Origin: CBDUXT01 sp965371245
GTDB lineage: Bacteria; Planctomycetota; Phycisphaerae; UBA1845
Length of the DNA stretch: 50,277 bases
Reading direction: 5' to 3'
NCBI GenBank assembly: GCA_965371245.1
Contig: CBDUXT010000039.1
Coordinates: 1 to 50,277, forward strand
The position numbers and the translations under genes are program-made. Positions 8,529 to 16,587 of this stretch are shown here, in pieces; the first letter of the stretch is position 1, and the number at the start of each line of letters is the position of its first letter. Below the pieces are notes generated by a model. The model made no database searches, had not been told where the DNA came from, and saw only the letters and a program-made list of their open reading frames with translations.

Positions 8529-8609
8529 GGGTGGCCCATGGCTTTAGCCGTGGGGGACGCGAATCCGGTGACCATTCGAGTCCCCCACCTCTGAAGCGGT
8601 GGGCCACCC
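8529..8609. repeat. family C palindromic element, copy 1
   Basis: An 81-bp element with perfect 10-bp terminal inverted repeats GGGTGGCCCA and TGGGCCACCC. Inside are two further self-complementary arms (CATGGCTTTAGCCGTG and CCACCTCTGAAGCGGTGG). A second copy of exactly the same length lies at 19008-19088 in the opposite orientation. It separates fmdB from yacG. Confidence 0.85.
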
Positions 8610-8714
8610 ACCGAGCAAAGCCCGCGGATTCGAGGTTGTCCATGCATTAGAAGCACTTGGCGAGCGGCCTCTTGATTCTCGTCTTGTCGGCATCTCGGCA
8701 GGGCAACGCCGGCA

Positions 8715-9041
8715 TCAATCGGAGTCTTTCTTTTTCGGCGTGGAGCTTTTCGTGGCGGAGCCCTTCTTGGTGTCGCTCTTGCTATCGCTCTTGCCCGACG
8801 CGGCCTCTTTGTCCGCCTTGGCGGCCTTCTTGTAGCTCTCGCTTCGGTAGTCGGTCTCGTAAAACCCCGAACCCTTGAAGATGATTCCCCCGCCGGTGCC
8901 GATTCGCCGTTGAACGGGCGCGTTGCAGTCGCACGGCTTGGGGTCATTCTTGCGTAGTCGTTTGCGCGCCGCCTCGGTGATGGGCTGAACCATCTCGAAC
9001 ACCACGCCGCATTCCGTACATTCGTAGTCGTATGTTGGCAT
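8715..9041 (-). CDS. FmdB-family zinc ribbon protein
   Basis: The N-terminus MPTYDYECTECG is the hallmark of the FmdB/CxxC regulatory-protein family. A second cysteine pair (CDC, about 33-35) completes a zinc site, and GGGIIFKGSGFYETDYR is the usual continuation. The last 40 residues are lysine- and serine-rich low-complexity sequence (SGKSDSKSDTKKGS), probably disordered. FmdB was named from a formamidase operon, but the family's role is not established. The start at 9041 has AGGGAA upstream. The gene begins 12 bases after grpE ends, so it is probably co-transcribed with dnaJ-grpE. Confidence 0.85.
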   Translation of the reverse strand: MPTYDYECTECGVVFEMVQPITEAARKRLRKNDPKPCDCNAPVQRRIGTGGGIIFKGSGFYETDYRSESYKKAAKADKEAASGKSDSKSDTKKGSATKSSTPKKKDSD

Positions 9042-9053
9042 AGATGGTTTTCC

Positions 9054-9731
9054 CTACGATTGCAGGTCGATTCCTTCGCCTGTCCTGGGCGTGTCCAGCG
9101 CTTCGCGAGCGTCGCGCTCCGCGGGTGCGCCCTCGTCGGTCGCCTTGGAGACGATGACCTTCGCGGGGCGCAGGAGCCGATCCCCAAGGCGATACCCCTT
9201 GGCGAGTTCCTCAAGCACGGTTCCGGGCGGATACTCGTCGGACGGTTTCTGCATCATCGCCTCGTGCTGGCTCGGGTCGAACGGCTGATGCGTGGCCGTG
9301 ATCGGTTCGAGGCCGTGCAGCGTCAGCGCGCGAACAAAGTTTTCTCGCACCAACCGGACGCCATCGACGACGGCATCGTGATGGTCGGTTGTTTGCGCCG
9401 CTTCGAGCGATCGATCGAAATCGTCAATGACACCAAGCAGCGATCGAAGCAGGTCGGCGTTGGCGTACCGGATGGCCTGCGACCGCTCAACGGCCGCGCG
9501 TCGCTGCGCGTTTTGATGCTCGGCTCTGGCGCGAAGAAGCGTGTCTTCGAGTTCTTCGACTCGGCGCCGATACGACTCGATCGAGTCGGGCTGGATCGCC
9601 GGCCCCTTCACGGGCTCGGCCTCGCGCCTCTGGACTTGATCCGCCATGCCGGTGGCATCCGCGCTGGCGGCGTCGGTTGTCGCCGGATCGGGTTCCACCG
9701 CGTCGGGCTCTCGTTTCGTCTTTTTCATCAT
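9054..9731 (-). CDS. grpE: GrpE, nucleotide exchange factor for DnaK
   Basis: GrpE accelerates ADP release from DnaK. The 225-residue protein has an acidic, probably disordered N-terminus (about 1-45), a long coiled-coil helix (about 50-110: ESYRRRVEELEDTLLRARAEHQNAQRRAAVERSQ), and the conserved LLGVIDDFDRSLEAA and FDPSQHEAMM. The C-terminal beta domain contains GTVLEELAKGYRLGDRLLRPAKVIVSK, the GrpE signature. It lies 30 bases after dnaJ and 12 bases before fmdB in one direction. DnaK, its partner, is not in this window. Confidence 0.95.
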   Translation of the reverse strand: MMKKTKREPDAVEPDPATTDAASADATGMADQVQRREAEPVKGPAIQPDSIESYRRRVEELEDTLLRARAEHQNAQRRAAVERSQAIRYANADLLRSLLGVIDDFDRSLEAAQTTDHHDAVVDGVRLVRENFVRALTLHGLEPITATHQPFDPSQHEAMMQKPSDEYPPGTVLEELAKGYRLGDRLLRPAKVIVSKATDEGAPAERDAREALDTPRTGEGIDLQS

Positions 9732-9761
9732 CGTGTCTTCAATGAATCGTCGTGGTGACCG

Positions 9762-10898
9762 TTACGCCTCCGCGCCGTTGGAGAAGTAATCCACGAGTTT
9801 GTCGAAAAACCCTTTCGACTCAGGTAGCACGGACTTGTCTTCGGTCTCGGCGAACTCGCGGAGGAGCGCCGCCTGAGACTTGCTGAGCCTTCGCGGAATC
9901 TCGATCATCACCTGGACCAACTCGTCTCCACGGCGCCCGGTCCGAAGGTCGGGCACGCCCTGTCCGCCGAGGCGGAATGTCTGCCCGTGCTGAGTGCCCT
10001 GCGGAATCGTCAGGGCAGCCCGGCCGGTAAGCGTGGGTACCTCGACCTTGGCCCCCAGCGCCGCCTGCGAGAAGCTGATCGGCATGCGACAGATGACGTC
10101 GTTGTTGTGGCGCTCGAGAAACGTGTGCGGCTTGACCCGCACATAGCAGTGCAGGTCTCCTCGCGGCGCCCCGTTCTCGCCCGGTTCGCCCTCGCCCCGC
10201 ACGCGAATGGCTTGGCCCTCGTGAATCCCCGCCGGAATCCGCACGGTCACCACGCGATTCTTGGTAACCAGCCCGGCGCCGCGACACGCTCGGCAGGGTG
10301 TGCGTACGGCCGACCCGCGCCCCTGGCAACTCGGGCACGACGTGATGACCCGTCCGAAGAGTGCGCCCATGCCGCCGGTCTGCTCGACCTGCCCGTATCC
10401 ACCGCACGTCGGGCAGGTGCGTCGCTCGGATCCTGGCGCAGCCCCGCTGCCCCCGCATTGGTCGCAACTCTCGCGCCGGCCGAACTCGATCGTCCGTTCC
10501 GTTTCGGTCAGTACGTTTTGCAACGACAGCTCCACCTCGGTCTGAAGATCGGCCCCGTGTCGTTGCCGCCGTCGACCGCCGCCGAACGAGCCGCCGAAGA
10601 TGTCGGTGAACATCGAGAAGATGTCATCGACGCCCATGTGCGAGAAGTCGTGGACGCCGACACCGCTGAGCCCGGCGTGCCCGTGCTGATCGTAACGCTG
10701 CCGCTTCGTCGGATCGGCGAGCACCTCGTACGCCTCGGCGGCCTCTTTGAATCTTTGTTCGGCGCCGTCGTCTTTGTTGCGGTCGGGATGGAACTTGTAG
10801 GCCAGGCGGCGGTACGCCTTCTTGATCTGCTCGGGCGCGGCGCCTCGGTCGATGCCGAGAACATCGTAGTAGTCACGCTTGGTGCCTGACACGCTCAT
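9762..10898 (-). CDS. dnaJ: chaperone protein DnaJ (type A Hsp40)
   Basis: DnaJ delivers unfolded clients to DnaK and stimulates its ATPase. The 378 residues show all type A domains. The J domain (about 8-72) carries the HPD motif in YKFHPDRNKD. A glycine- and phenylalanine-rich linker follows (FGGSFGGGRRR). The zinc region has four CxxCxGxG repeats (CDQCGGSG, CPTCGGYG, CPSCQGRG, CRACRGAG; about 150-215). The C-terminal substrate-binding domains include GDLHCYVRVKPHTFLERHNNDV. Length is normal. It is first in a dnaJ-grpE-fmdB run, downstream of groEL but separated from it by hairpins that look like terminators. Confidence 0.96.
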   Translation of the reverse strand: MSVSGTKRDYYDVLGIDRGAAPEQIKKAYRRLAYKFHPDRNKDDGAEQRFKEAAEAYEVLADPTKRQRYDQHGHAGLSGVGVHDFSHMGVDDIFSMFTDIFGGSFGGGRRRQRHGADLQTEVELSLQNVLTETERTIEFGRRESCDQCGGSGAAPGSERRTCPTCGGYGQVEQTGGMGALFGRVITSCPSCQGRGSAVRTPCRACRGAGLVTKNRVVTVRIPAGIHEGQAIRVRGEGEPGENGAPRGDLHCYVRVKPHTFLERHNNDVICRMPISFSQAALGAKVEVPTLTGRAALTIPQGTQHGQTFRLGGQGVPDLRTGRRGDELVQVMIEIPRRLSKSQAALLREFAETEDKSVLPESKGFFDKLVDYFSNGAEA

Positions 10899-11002
10899 GT
10901 CCCTAAGTTCGCAGTAGGAGCGACCAGCTCTACGACCCGACAGGCCGGTCGGTCCTGGAGTCGTGCTGTTGGATCGCCGGTGTCCCCCTGTCCGTCCAAG
11001 AA

Positions 11003-11056
11003 GTGTGGCACGGGCTTCCAGCCCGTGTTTTCATCGGCTGGAAGCCGATGCCACAC
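11003..11056. repeat. family B palindromic element, copy 1
   Basis: A 54-bp element with perfect 8-bp ends (GTGTGGCA and TGCCACAC) around two self-complementary arms, CGGGCTTCCAGCCCG and TCGGCTGGAAGCCGA. The arms are also complementary to each other through GGCTTCCAGCC, so it can form one long hairpin or a cruciform with two side arms. A degenerate 54-bp copy lies at 41446-41499 and a half copy at 50047-50075. Confidence 0.85.
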
Positions 11057-11062
11057 GCTGGG

Positions 11063-11127
11063 GGCAGCCTTGTTCAACAGGCTGCCAGGTCGGATAAACG
11101 AGGGGCGGACACAGGTGCCCGCCCCTC
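11063..11127 (-). terminator. tandem hairpins after the second groEL
   Basis: Reading on the minus strand, 28 bases after the groEL stop, comes GAGGGGCGG-(10)-CCGCCCCTC (11100-11127), a perfect 9-bp stem followed by GTTTAT. A second perfect 8-bp hairpin follows (11063-11086, GGCAGCCT and AGGCTGCC). The first has the form of a rho-independent terminator, with a short T tract. Confidence 0.5.
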
Positions 11128-11154
11128 GCGTCAAAGCCGACTTGACCCACCCAA

Positions 11155-12765
11155 CTATCGGATCGCGTGCTGGATTTCCTTCTCTTCATCCTTCAGATCA
11201 GTCACCAGCACTTCCGTGGTCAGCATCAGACCGGACACGCTCGCGGCGCTCTGCAGCGCGACGCGAACGACCTTGGCCGGATCGATGATGCCCGACTTGA
11301 CCATGTCGCAGAACTCGCCCTTGCGGGCGTCAAAACCGAAGTTCCCCGTTTTCTCCAGAATCTTCTCGATGACAACGTCGCCCTCACCCCCGGCGTTGGA
11401 CACAATCTGCCTGGTCGGTGCGCGAAGAGCGGCGGCCACGATTTCCACGCCGATCTTTTCATCGCCGCGCGCCTTGCCCCGGACGGCGGTGACCGCTTCG
11501 ATGGCGCGGAGCAGTGCCACGCCGCCGCCGGGCACGACGCCCTCTTCCGCCGCGGCCTTGGTCGCGTTGAAGGCGTCATCCACGAGGGACTTGCGCTCCT
11601 TCACCTCGATCTCGGTCGCGCCGCCGACACGGATGACGGCCACACCGCCGGTCAAACGGGCGAGGCGCTCTTCGAGTTTCTCACGATCGTAATCGCTGGT
11701 GGAGGCGGCGATCTGGCTGCGAATCTGGTCGCAGCGCGCCTTGATCTCCGACTTCTTCCCGGCGCCCTCGATCACCGTCGTGCTGTCCTTGTTCACGATG
11801 ATCTTCTTGGCGGTCCCAAGTTCCTTCGTGGTGATGTTCTCCAGCTTGATGCCCAGATCTTCGCTGATCAGCGTCGCGCCGGTCAGCGTGGCGATGTCGC
11901 CCAGCATGGCCTTTCGACGGTCGCCAAAGCCCGGCGCCTTGACGGCGCAGCACTTGAGCACGCCGCGGATCTTGTTCACCACGAGTCCGGCGAGCGCCTC
12001 CCCATCGACGTCTTCCGCAATGACAAGGAGCGGCTTGCCGCTGGTCGAAATACTTTCCAGGACCGGCAGGAACTCCCGCAGGTTGGAGATTTTCTTCTCG
12101 TAGATGAGGATGTTGGCATCTGTCAGGAGGCACTCGAGTGATCCCGGATCCGTCATGAAGTAGGGGGAGAGAAAGCCCTTGTCGAACTGCATGCCATCGA
12201 CGAGTTCCTTCTCCGTCTCGAGCGACTTGCCTTCCTCGATCTCGACCACGCCGTCGGTGCCGACGTCGTCCAGCGCCCCCGCGAGCAGCTTCCCGATCTC
12301 CTCGTCGCCGTTGGCGGCGAGGGTCGCCACCTTCGCGAGATCGTCGTTCGACTTCACCTTGACGGCCATCTCCTCAAGGCACGCCACCGCCGCGGCAACC
12401 GCTTTGTCGATGCCGCGCTTGATGGCCATCGGATGGGCGCCGGACGAAGCCGCCCGGAAGCCCTCTCGAAAGATCGCTTCGGACAGGATGGTCGCGGTCG
12501 TGGTTCCATCGCCAACCTCATCGCTGGTCTTGGAGGCCACCTGATTGATGAGCTTGGCGCCTATGTTTTGAAACGGATGGGGCAGCTCCACCTCTTTGCT
12601 GACGCTGACGCCATCCTTGGTGACGCGGGGAGCGCCGAACGATTTTTGGAGGATGACGTTGCGACCCGTGGGGCCCATCGTTACGCGAACCGCGTCCGCC
12701 AGTTTCGTCAAGCCTTCCAGGATCTGCTGTCGCGCGTCCTGGGAGAACATCATTTGCTTGGGCAT
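11155..12765 (-). CDS. groEL2: 60 kDa chaperonin GroEL, second copy
   Basis: A 536-residue GroEL subunit with the ATP-site motifs (VTMGPTGRNVIL, TKDGVSVSKEVEL, VGDGTTTATIL) and the allosteric and C-terminal equatorial motifs (DAFNATKAAAEEGVVPGGGVALL). It is clearly diverged from its upstream paralogue, notably in the apical domain. It ends in a charged, Gly-Met-free tail (DLKDEEKEIQHAIR) instead of the GGM tail that lines the cavity floor in classical GroEL. It lies 61 bases downstream of groES, so groES is sandwiched between two groEL genes on one strand. Duplicated chaperonins often differ in client range, and a tail lacking GGM repeats is a common trait of accessory copies. That functional reading is inference. 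Confidence 0.94.
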   Translation of the reverse strand: MPKQMMFSQDARQQILEGLTKLADAVRVTMGPTGRNVILQKSFGAPRVTKDGVSVSKEVELPHPFQNIGAKLINQVASKTSDEVGDGTTTATILSEAIFREGFRAASSGAHPMAIKRGIDKAVAAAVACLEEMAVKVKSNDDLAKVATLAANGDEEIGKLLAGALDDVGTDGVVEIEEGKSLETEKELVDGMQFDKGFLSPYFMTDPGSLECLLTDANILIYEKKISNLREFLPVLESISTSGKPLLVIAEDVDGEALAGLVVNKIRGVLKCCAVKAPGFGDRRKAMLGDIATLTGATLISEDLGIKLENITTKELGTAKKIIVNKDSTTVIEGAGKKSEIKARCDQIRSQIAASTSDYDREKLEERLARLTGGVAVIRVGGATEIEVKERKSLVDDAFNATKAAAEEGVVPGGGVALLRAIEAVTAVRGKARGDEKIGVEIVAAALRAPTRQIVSNAGGEGDVVIEKILEKTGNFGFDARKGEFCDMVKSGIIDPAKVVRVALQSAASVSGLMLTTEVLVTDLKDEEKEIQHAIR

Positions 12766-12826
12766 TGCCGACTCCTCTGATTGCTATAGGCCCGGCCTGT
12801 TTCGAAGGTCGTGCCGCGGCGACGTC

Positions 12827-13144
12827 TTAGTCCACGACCGCCAGAATGTCATTTTCACGCAGGATGACGAAGCTGGTTCCGTCAATCTCGATTTCCGTTC
12901 CGCTGTACTTGCCGTAGTACACCTCGTCGCGGATGGAGACACTCATCTCGCCGCGATTGCCGCTGTCCAGCAGCTTGCCGGGTCCTTGCGCGATGATGAT
13001 GCCGCGCTGCGGTTTTTCCCGCGCCGCGTCAGGAAGAATAATTCCGCCCGTTGTCATCTCGTCCGACTCGATCGGTTCGACCAGCACCCGGTCGTCCATC
13101 GGGCGGAACTTGATCTTTTTCTTGGTTGCCGTAGCTGTTGCCAT
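12827..13144 (-). CDS. groES: 10 kDa co-chaperonin GroES
   Basis: GroES caps the GroEL ring. The 105 residues include a lysine-rich N-terminal extension (MATATATKKKIKF) of about ten residues, the core opening RPMDDRVLVEPIESDE, the mobile loop TTGGIILPDAA that contacts GroEL, and the ending GTSFVILRENDILAVV. The ATG at 13144 is preceded by GGGGAGA. The order groEL-groES-groEL differs from the usual groES-groEL. The gap to the upstream groEL is 117 bases and to the downstream groEL 61 bases, which allows one transcript or internal promoters. Confidence 0.96.
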   Translation of the reverse strand: MATATATKKKIKFRPMDDRVLVEPIESDEMTTGGIILPDAAREKPQRGIIIAQGPGKLLDSGNRGEMSVSIRDEVYYGKYSGTEIEIDGTSFVILRENDILAVVD

Positions 13145-13261
13145 TGGGTTTGTCTCCCCGTCTCGTTGCCTCGGTCGGTGCCGGCCGATCGGACTCGGTT
13201 CGGTATTCCAGGTTGATTTCGTCTACACCGGGTGGACTGTTCGGCATCCGCGCCGGTTAGA

Positions 13262-14899
13262 TTAGTAGTCCATGTCCTCGCCCATGCCGCCTGCGTCATC
13301 CGTGCCCTCACTGTCGTCGATGGGCTTGTCGGAAATGCAGACGTCGGTGCTCAGCAGAATACGGGCGACGCTGCTGCCGTTTTCCAGCGCGGACCGCACG
13401 ACTTTCGTCGGGTCGATCACGCCGTCCTTGACAAGATCAGTGTATTCGCAGGAGTCGGCGTTAAAGCCGAACGATCCGCTCTTCGCCCGAACCTTGTACT
13501 CGACCACGCCCGGGTTGAGCCCGGCGTTGGCAGCGATCTGGCGAAGCGGCGCGCTCAGCGAGTCGCGAACGATCTCCGCGCCCGTTTTCTCATCACCCTT
13601 GAGCTTCAGCCCATCCAACGCGGAGGCACAGCGGATCAGCGCCACGCCGCCGCCCACGACGATTCCCTCTTCGATGGCCGCCCGCGTCGCATGCAGCGCG
13701 TCTTCGATCCGCGCCTTTTTTTCCTTCAACTCGGTCTCGGTCGCGGCGCCCACGTTGATCTGGGCCACGCCGCCAACCAGCTTCGCGCGGCGCTCCTCGA
13801 GCTTCTCGCGATCGTAGTCCGAGGTACACGCTTCGATCTCGGCCGTGATCTGCGTGATCCGAGCCTGGATTTCCGAAGTCGAGCCGGCGCCTTCGACGAG
13901 CGTCGTATCGTTGGCGTCGATCCGCACGTTCTTGATCTGTCCCAGGTCCGAAATGGAAATGCTTTCCAGGTCGATGCCCAGGTCTTTCATGATGGCCGTG
14001 CCACCGGTAAGAACCGCCAGATCCTCGAGCATGGCCTTCCGCCGATCGCCATAGCCCGGTGCCTTCACGGCGCACACCTGAAGAATGCCGCGAAGCTTGT
14101 TGACCACCAAGGTGGCCAACGCCTCGCCTTCGATATCTTCGGCGATGATCAGAAGTGGTCGCTTGGCTTTGGCGGCCTTTTCCAGGAGTGGCACGAGCTT
14201 TTGAATGTTGCTGATCTTGTCCTCGTGAATGAGGACGAAGGCCTTGCTCAACACGCACTCCATGGCGTCCTGGTCGGTGACGAAATGGGGTGAGAGATAG
14301 CCGCGGTCGAACTGCATGCCCTCGACGACCTCGATGGCCGTCTCCGAGGTCTTGCCCTCTTCGACGGTAATGACGCCGTCCTTGCCGACCTTCTCGAAGG
14401 CATCAGCCAGTAGCTTGCCGACGGTCTCGTCGTTGTTGGCGGAGATGCTCGCGATGTTGACGATGTCTTCCCGCTTGCTCACCTTCACCGGGCGCGACAT
14501 GTCCTGCAGCGCATCGACGACCTTCCGGACGGCGACCTCGATCCCTCGGTTGAGCGCGAAGGCGTCGGCTCCGGACGCGATGTTTTTGAGCCCATTTTCG
14601 AAGATGGCCTCGGCCAGCACCGTCGCGGTGGTCGTGCCGTCGCCGGCGACCTCGCTGGTCTTGCTGGCCGCCTCCTTGACGAGCTGGGCACCCATGTTCT
14701 CGTACTTGTCGCTGAGTTCGACTTCCTCGGCCACGGTGACGCCGTCCTTGGTCACGGTGGGGCCACCCCAGCCTTTGTCCAAAACGGCGTTTCGCCCGCG
14801 GGGCCCGAGTGTCGCCTTGACCGCGGTGGCCAGCTTCTCAACGCCCTTGCGAAGGGCCAACCGAGCGTCCTGGTCGTAGGCCAACTGCTTGACCGCCAT
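13262..14899 (-). CDS. groEL1: 60 kDa chaperonin GroEL, first copy
   Basis: A 545-residue GroEL with LGPRGRNAVLDKGWGGP, TKDGVTVAEEVEL, VAGDGTTTATVLAEAIF and DALHATRAAIEEGIVVGGGVAL. Its tail is GGMGEDMDY, a vestige of the GGM repeats, so this is likelier to be the general housekeeping copy. GAGGAG lies ten bases before the ATG. It is first of groEL-groES-groEL. No CIRCE element (TTAGCACTC-N9-GAGTGCTAA) was found upstream, so HrcA-type control is not supported. A GCCGGG-AAA-CCCGGC palindrome in the leader is an alternative candidate operator. Confidence 0.96.
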   Translation of the reverse strand: MAVKQLAYDQDARLALRKGVEKLATAVKATLGPRGRNAVLDKGWGGPTVTKDGVTVAEEVELSDKYENMGAQLVKEAASKTSEVAGDGTTTATVLAEAIFENGLKNIASGADAFALNRGIEVAVRKVVDALQDMSRPVKVSKREDIVNIASISANNDETVGKLLADAFEKVGKDGVITVEEGKTSETAIEVVEGMQFDRGYLSPHFVTDQDAMECVLSKAFVLIHEDKISNIQKLVPLLEKAAKAKRPLLIIAEDIEGEALATLVVNKLRGILQVCAVKAPGYGDRRKAMLEDLAVLTGGTAIMKDLGIDLESISISDLGQIKNVRIDANDTTLVEGAGSTSEIQARITQITAEIEACTSDYDREKLEERRAKLVGGVAQINVGAATETELKEKKARIEDALHATRAAIEEGIVVGGGVALIRCASALDGLKLKGDEKTGAEIVRDSLSAPLRQIAANAGLNPGVVEYKVRAKSGSFGFNADSCEYTDLVKDGVIDPTKVVRSALENGSSVARILLSTDVCISDKPIDDSEGTDDAGGMGEDMDY

Positions 14900-14952
14900 G
14901 TTTCAGTCTCCTCTTACACGTTCCTGTTCAGGTCGGTTCCGTGATGTTTCAA

Positions 14953-15009
14953 GCCGGGAAACCCGGCGCGCGTGGCACCTTATATCGGGGGCCGCTTCCC
15001 AAATAGCAA
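14953..15009 (-). promoter_or_regulatory. candidate promoter and palindromic operator upstream of groEL1
   Basis: On the minus strand TTGCTA (15004-15009) is followed after 17 bases by GATATA (14981-14986). Just downstream lies the perfect palindrome GCCGGG-AAA-CCCGGC (14953-14967), where a repressor could block transcription. The -35 and -10 matches are weak, and no sigma32-type -10 box was seen. Confidence 0.25.
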
Positions 15010-15197
15010 GCCGTAGACCACCGGCGGCTCATCATTTCAGTTCGGATAAGTCTTTGCGAATCATAGACTTAGCGATCGAGTGCCATCCCGGTGAGGCGCT
15101 CGGCACCCTGCCAGCTTGGCAGCCGGCCGTCCGGCGACCTCACCGGCATGCCAATTTGACAGCGGTCGCCGGGCACATGACCAAATCGGTGGATATT

Positions 15198-15295
15198 GTC
15201 AGAGCACCGGGCGCGAGCCCGGTGACCAGTCAGGTATTGTGGGAGCGCTTTGTGCGTTCGTGCCTGGTCCGAGGGCTTGCGCCCACGGCTCTGAC
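15198..15295. repeat. family A palindromic element, copy 2 (intact ends)
   Basis: The ends GTCAGAGC and GCTCTGAC are perfect inverted repeats 98 bp apart. Arm 1 is CACCGGGC-GCGA-GCCCGGTG, a perfect 8-bp stem with a GNRA-type loop. Arm 2 is CCGAGGGC-TTGC-GCCCACGG with one mismatch. A middle pair, GACCAG and CTGGTC, closes the central part. Flanking sequence to about 15340 adds a GGTTGG/CCAACC hairpin and a GTATTGTGGG/CCCACAATAC pair. It occupies most of the groEL1 to acetyltransferase gap. The rest of that gap (14900-15440) holds only the groEL promoter region. Confidence 0.8.
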
Positions 15296-15440
15296 TTTGC
15301 GTGCCGCCGTCAGGTTGGTTTTGCCAACCCACAATACGGTCACGGAATCGCGGTTGCCATCGCGGCGGGCTTTGGTTTGTGGGGCCTGGGTTTGGGTATT
15401 ACGATCCACCGCGCCGGGTGATCGGACAACGGGGAACGCT

Positions 15441-15917
15441 ATGAACGATACACCAATCCACGTGCGGCCGGCAACCCGGGACGATCTCGACACCGTCGTC
15501 GCTTTCAACCAGGCCATGGCCGTCGAAACCGAGGGGAAGTCGATCGACTCCGCCACCCTGACCGCCGGTGTACGCACCGCGCTGGCCGACGAAAACCGCT
15601 GCCGGTACTTCATGGCCGAGGTGGACGGTCGCGTCGTCGGGCAGGCGATGTTCACAACGGAATGGAGCGACTGGCGGAACGGCTACTTCTGGTGGTTCCA
15701 AAGTGTATACGTTCAAGAGGCGTTCCGCCGCCGCGGCGTGTTTCGCGCGCTGTACACCCACGTCCACGAATGCGCCAAGAACCAGCCCGACGTCTGCGGC
15801 CTGCGGCTCTACGTGGTCCGTGAGAACACCCGCGCGATCGAGACGTACCGCAGCCTGGGGATGGACCTCACCGACTACCTGGTGTGCGAAGAGGCCTGGG
15901 AGACGAAGCCTGGTTAG
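15441..15917 (+). CDS. GNAT-family N-acetyltransferase
   Basis: The 158 residues form one GNAT fold: IHVRPATRDDLDTVVAFN (beta 1 and helix 1), GRVVGQAMFTTEWSDW, then the acetyl-CoA loop region SVYVQEAFRRRGVFRALYTHV (the R/Q-x-x-G-x-G/A site appears as RRRGVF). The C-terminal LRLYVVRENTRAIETYRSLGM is the typical NxxAxxxYxxxGF motif. The substrate is unknown. The start at 15441 is chosen because the fold begins there and GGGGAA lies upstream. The frame open to 14889 runs through a family A repeat and upstream noncoding sequence. It converges with the TOPRIM-like gene, ending 26 bases before that gene's 3' end. Confidence 0.85.
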   Translation: MNDTPIHVRPATRDDLDTVVAFNQAMAVETEGKSIDSATLTAGVRTALADENRCRYFMAEVDGRVVGQAMFTTEWSDWRNGYFWWFQSVYVQEAFRRRGVFRALYTHVHECAKNQPDVCGLRLYVVRENTRAIETYRSLGMDLTDYLVCEEAWETKPG

Positions 15918-15942
15918 GCATCGCCCGCGACGCGGTGGCTGC

Positions 15943-16587
15943 CTACGGCTCCCGCCAACAACGAACCTCGTCGGCGAAGGTGCCGAACCCGCCGGGGAAG
16001 AGGCGCTCAAGCTGAGTCAAGTCTTTGGCGAGCCGTTGAGCCTCCTCTGTAGCTTTCACCGTCTCAAGGGCAAGCGACGGTCGCTCCGCTCCGTAGACTT
16101 CCTTTTTGAGCTTCAAACGGCGGAATCGCACCTGTCCTTTTTTCCTCAGTTCATCAGCAAACACCTGCTCGGAGATAGCCGAAGCACGGCCACACCGGTA
16201 CCAGGCCTCGATAGCCGGCATGGCAACGGCGATGGCGACCTTGATTCTTGCCTTTCCGGGCATGGCGCGAAGGTTCGCAACCGTTCTCGACGCAAGCCTG
16301 TGCAAGAGGCAAACGCGACAGCCCTCGCTAGCAGCCTCGTTTGTATGGTGTTCCTTACGATGCGGTGGGGAATCATCGGAATCGGCAAGAACGACCAAGT
16401 GACTTGCGTCGGGACCATAATGTACGTGTTTTATCACGGGCGCGAGCGTTCCCTCGACAATGCTCCACCCGCCTCCGCCGAATCGCAGTTGGCCGAGTTC
16501 GTTGACGTCGATCTCAAGCAGACTCGCCACCAGAATCCGAAGTGCTGCATCGTCGGCGGGGGACTCGCTAAGAATCGCGACGTTCAT
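15943..16587 (-). CDS. TOPRIM-like partner of the AAA ATPase
   Basis: The 214-residue protein opens with VAILSESPADDAAL, matching the first TOPRIM strand and its glutamate (as in xxVEGxxD). At about 65-73 it has LVVLADSDDS, matching the DxD metal site. Both are what an OLD- or DUF4276-like TOPRIM nuclease domain shows. The rest (AMPAIEAWYRCG, then a basic C-terminal half) is not recognised beyond that. Its start codon overlaps the ATPase stop by four bases (ATGA), so the pair is translationally coupled. ATPase plus TOPRIM is the arrangement of anti-phage modules such as class 1 and 2 OLD proteins and PARIS. Whether this pair defends against phage is inference. Confidence 0.65.
   Translation of the reverse strand: MNVAILSESPADDAALRILVASLLEIDVNELGQLRFGGGGWSIVEGTLAPVIKHVHYGPDASHLVVLADSDDSPPHRKEHHTNEAASEGCRVCLLHRLASRTVANLRAMPGKARIKVAIAVAMPAIEAWYRCGRASAISEQVFADELRKKGQVRFRRLKLKKEVYGAERPSLALETVKATEEAQRLAKDLTQLERLFPGGFGTFADEVRCWREP

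Noticed and set aside
14900..15000. Sigma32-type heat-shock promoter
   Set aside because: CTTGAAAC on the minus strand near 14947-14954 matches a -35 box but no CCCCAT-like -10 box follows at the right spacing.
14900..15440. CIRCE element upstream of groEL
   Set aside because: TTAGCGATC and GAGTGCC near 15068-15083 resemble half-sites but are adjacent instead of being separated by nine bases, and are not complementary.
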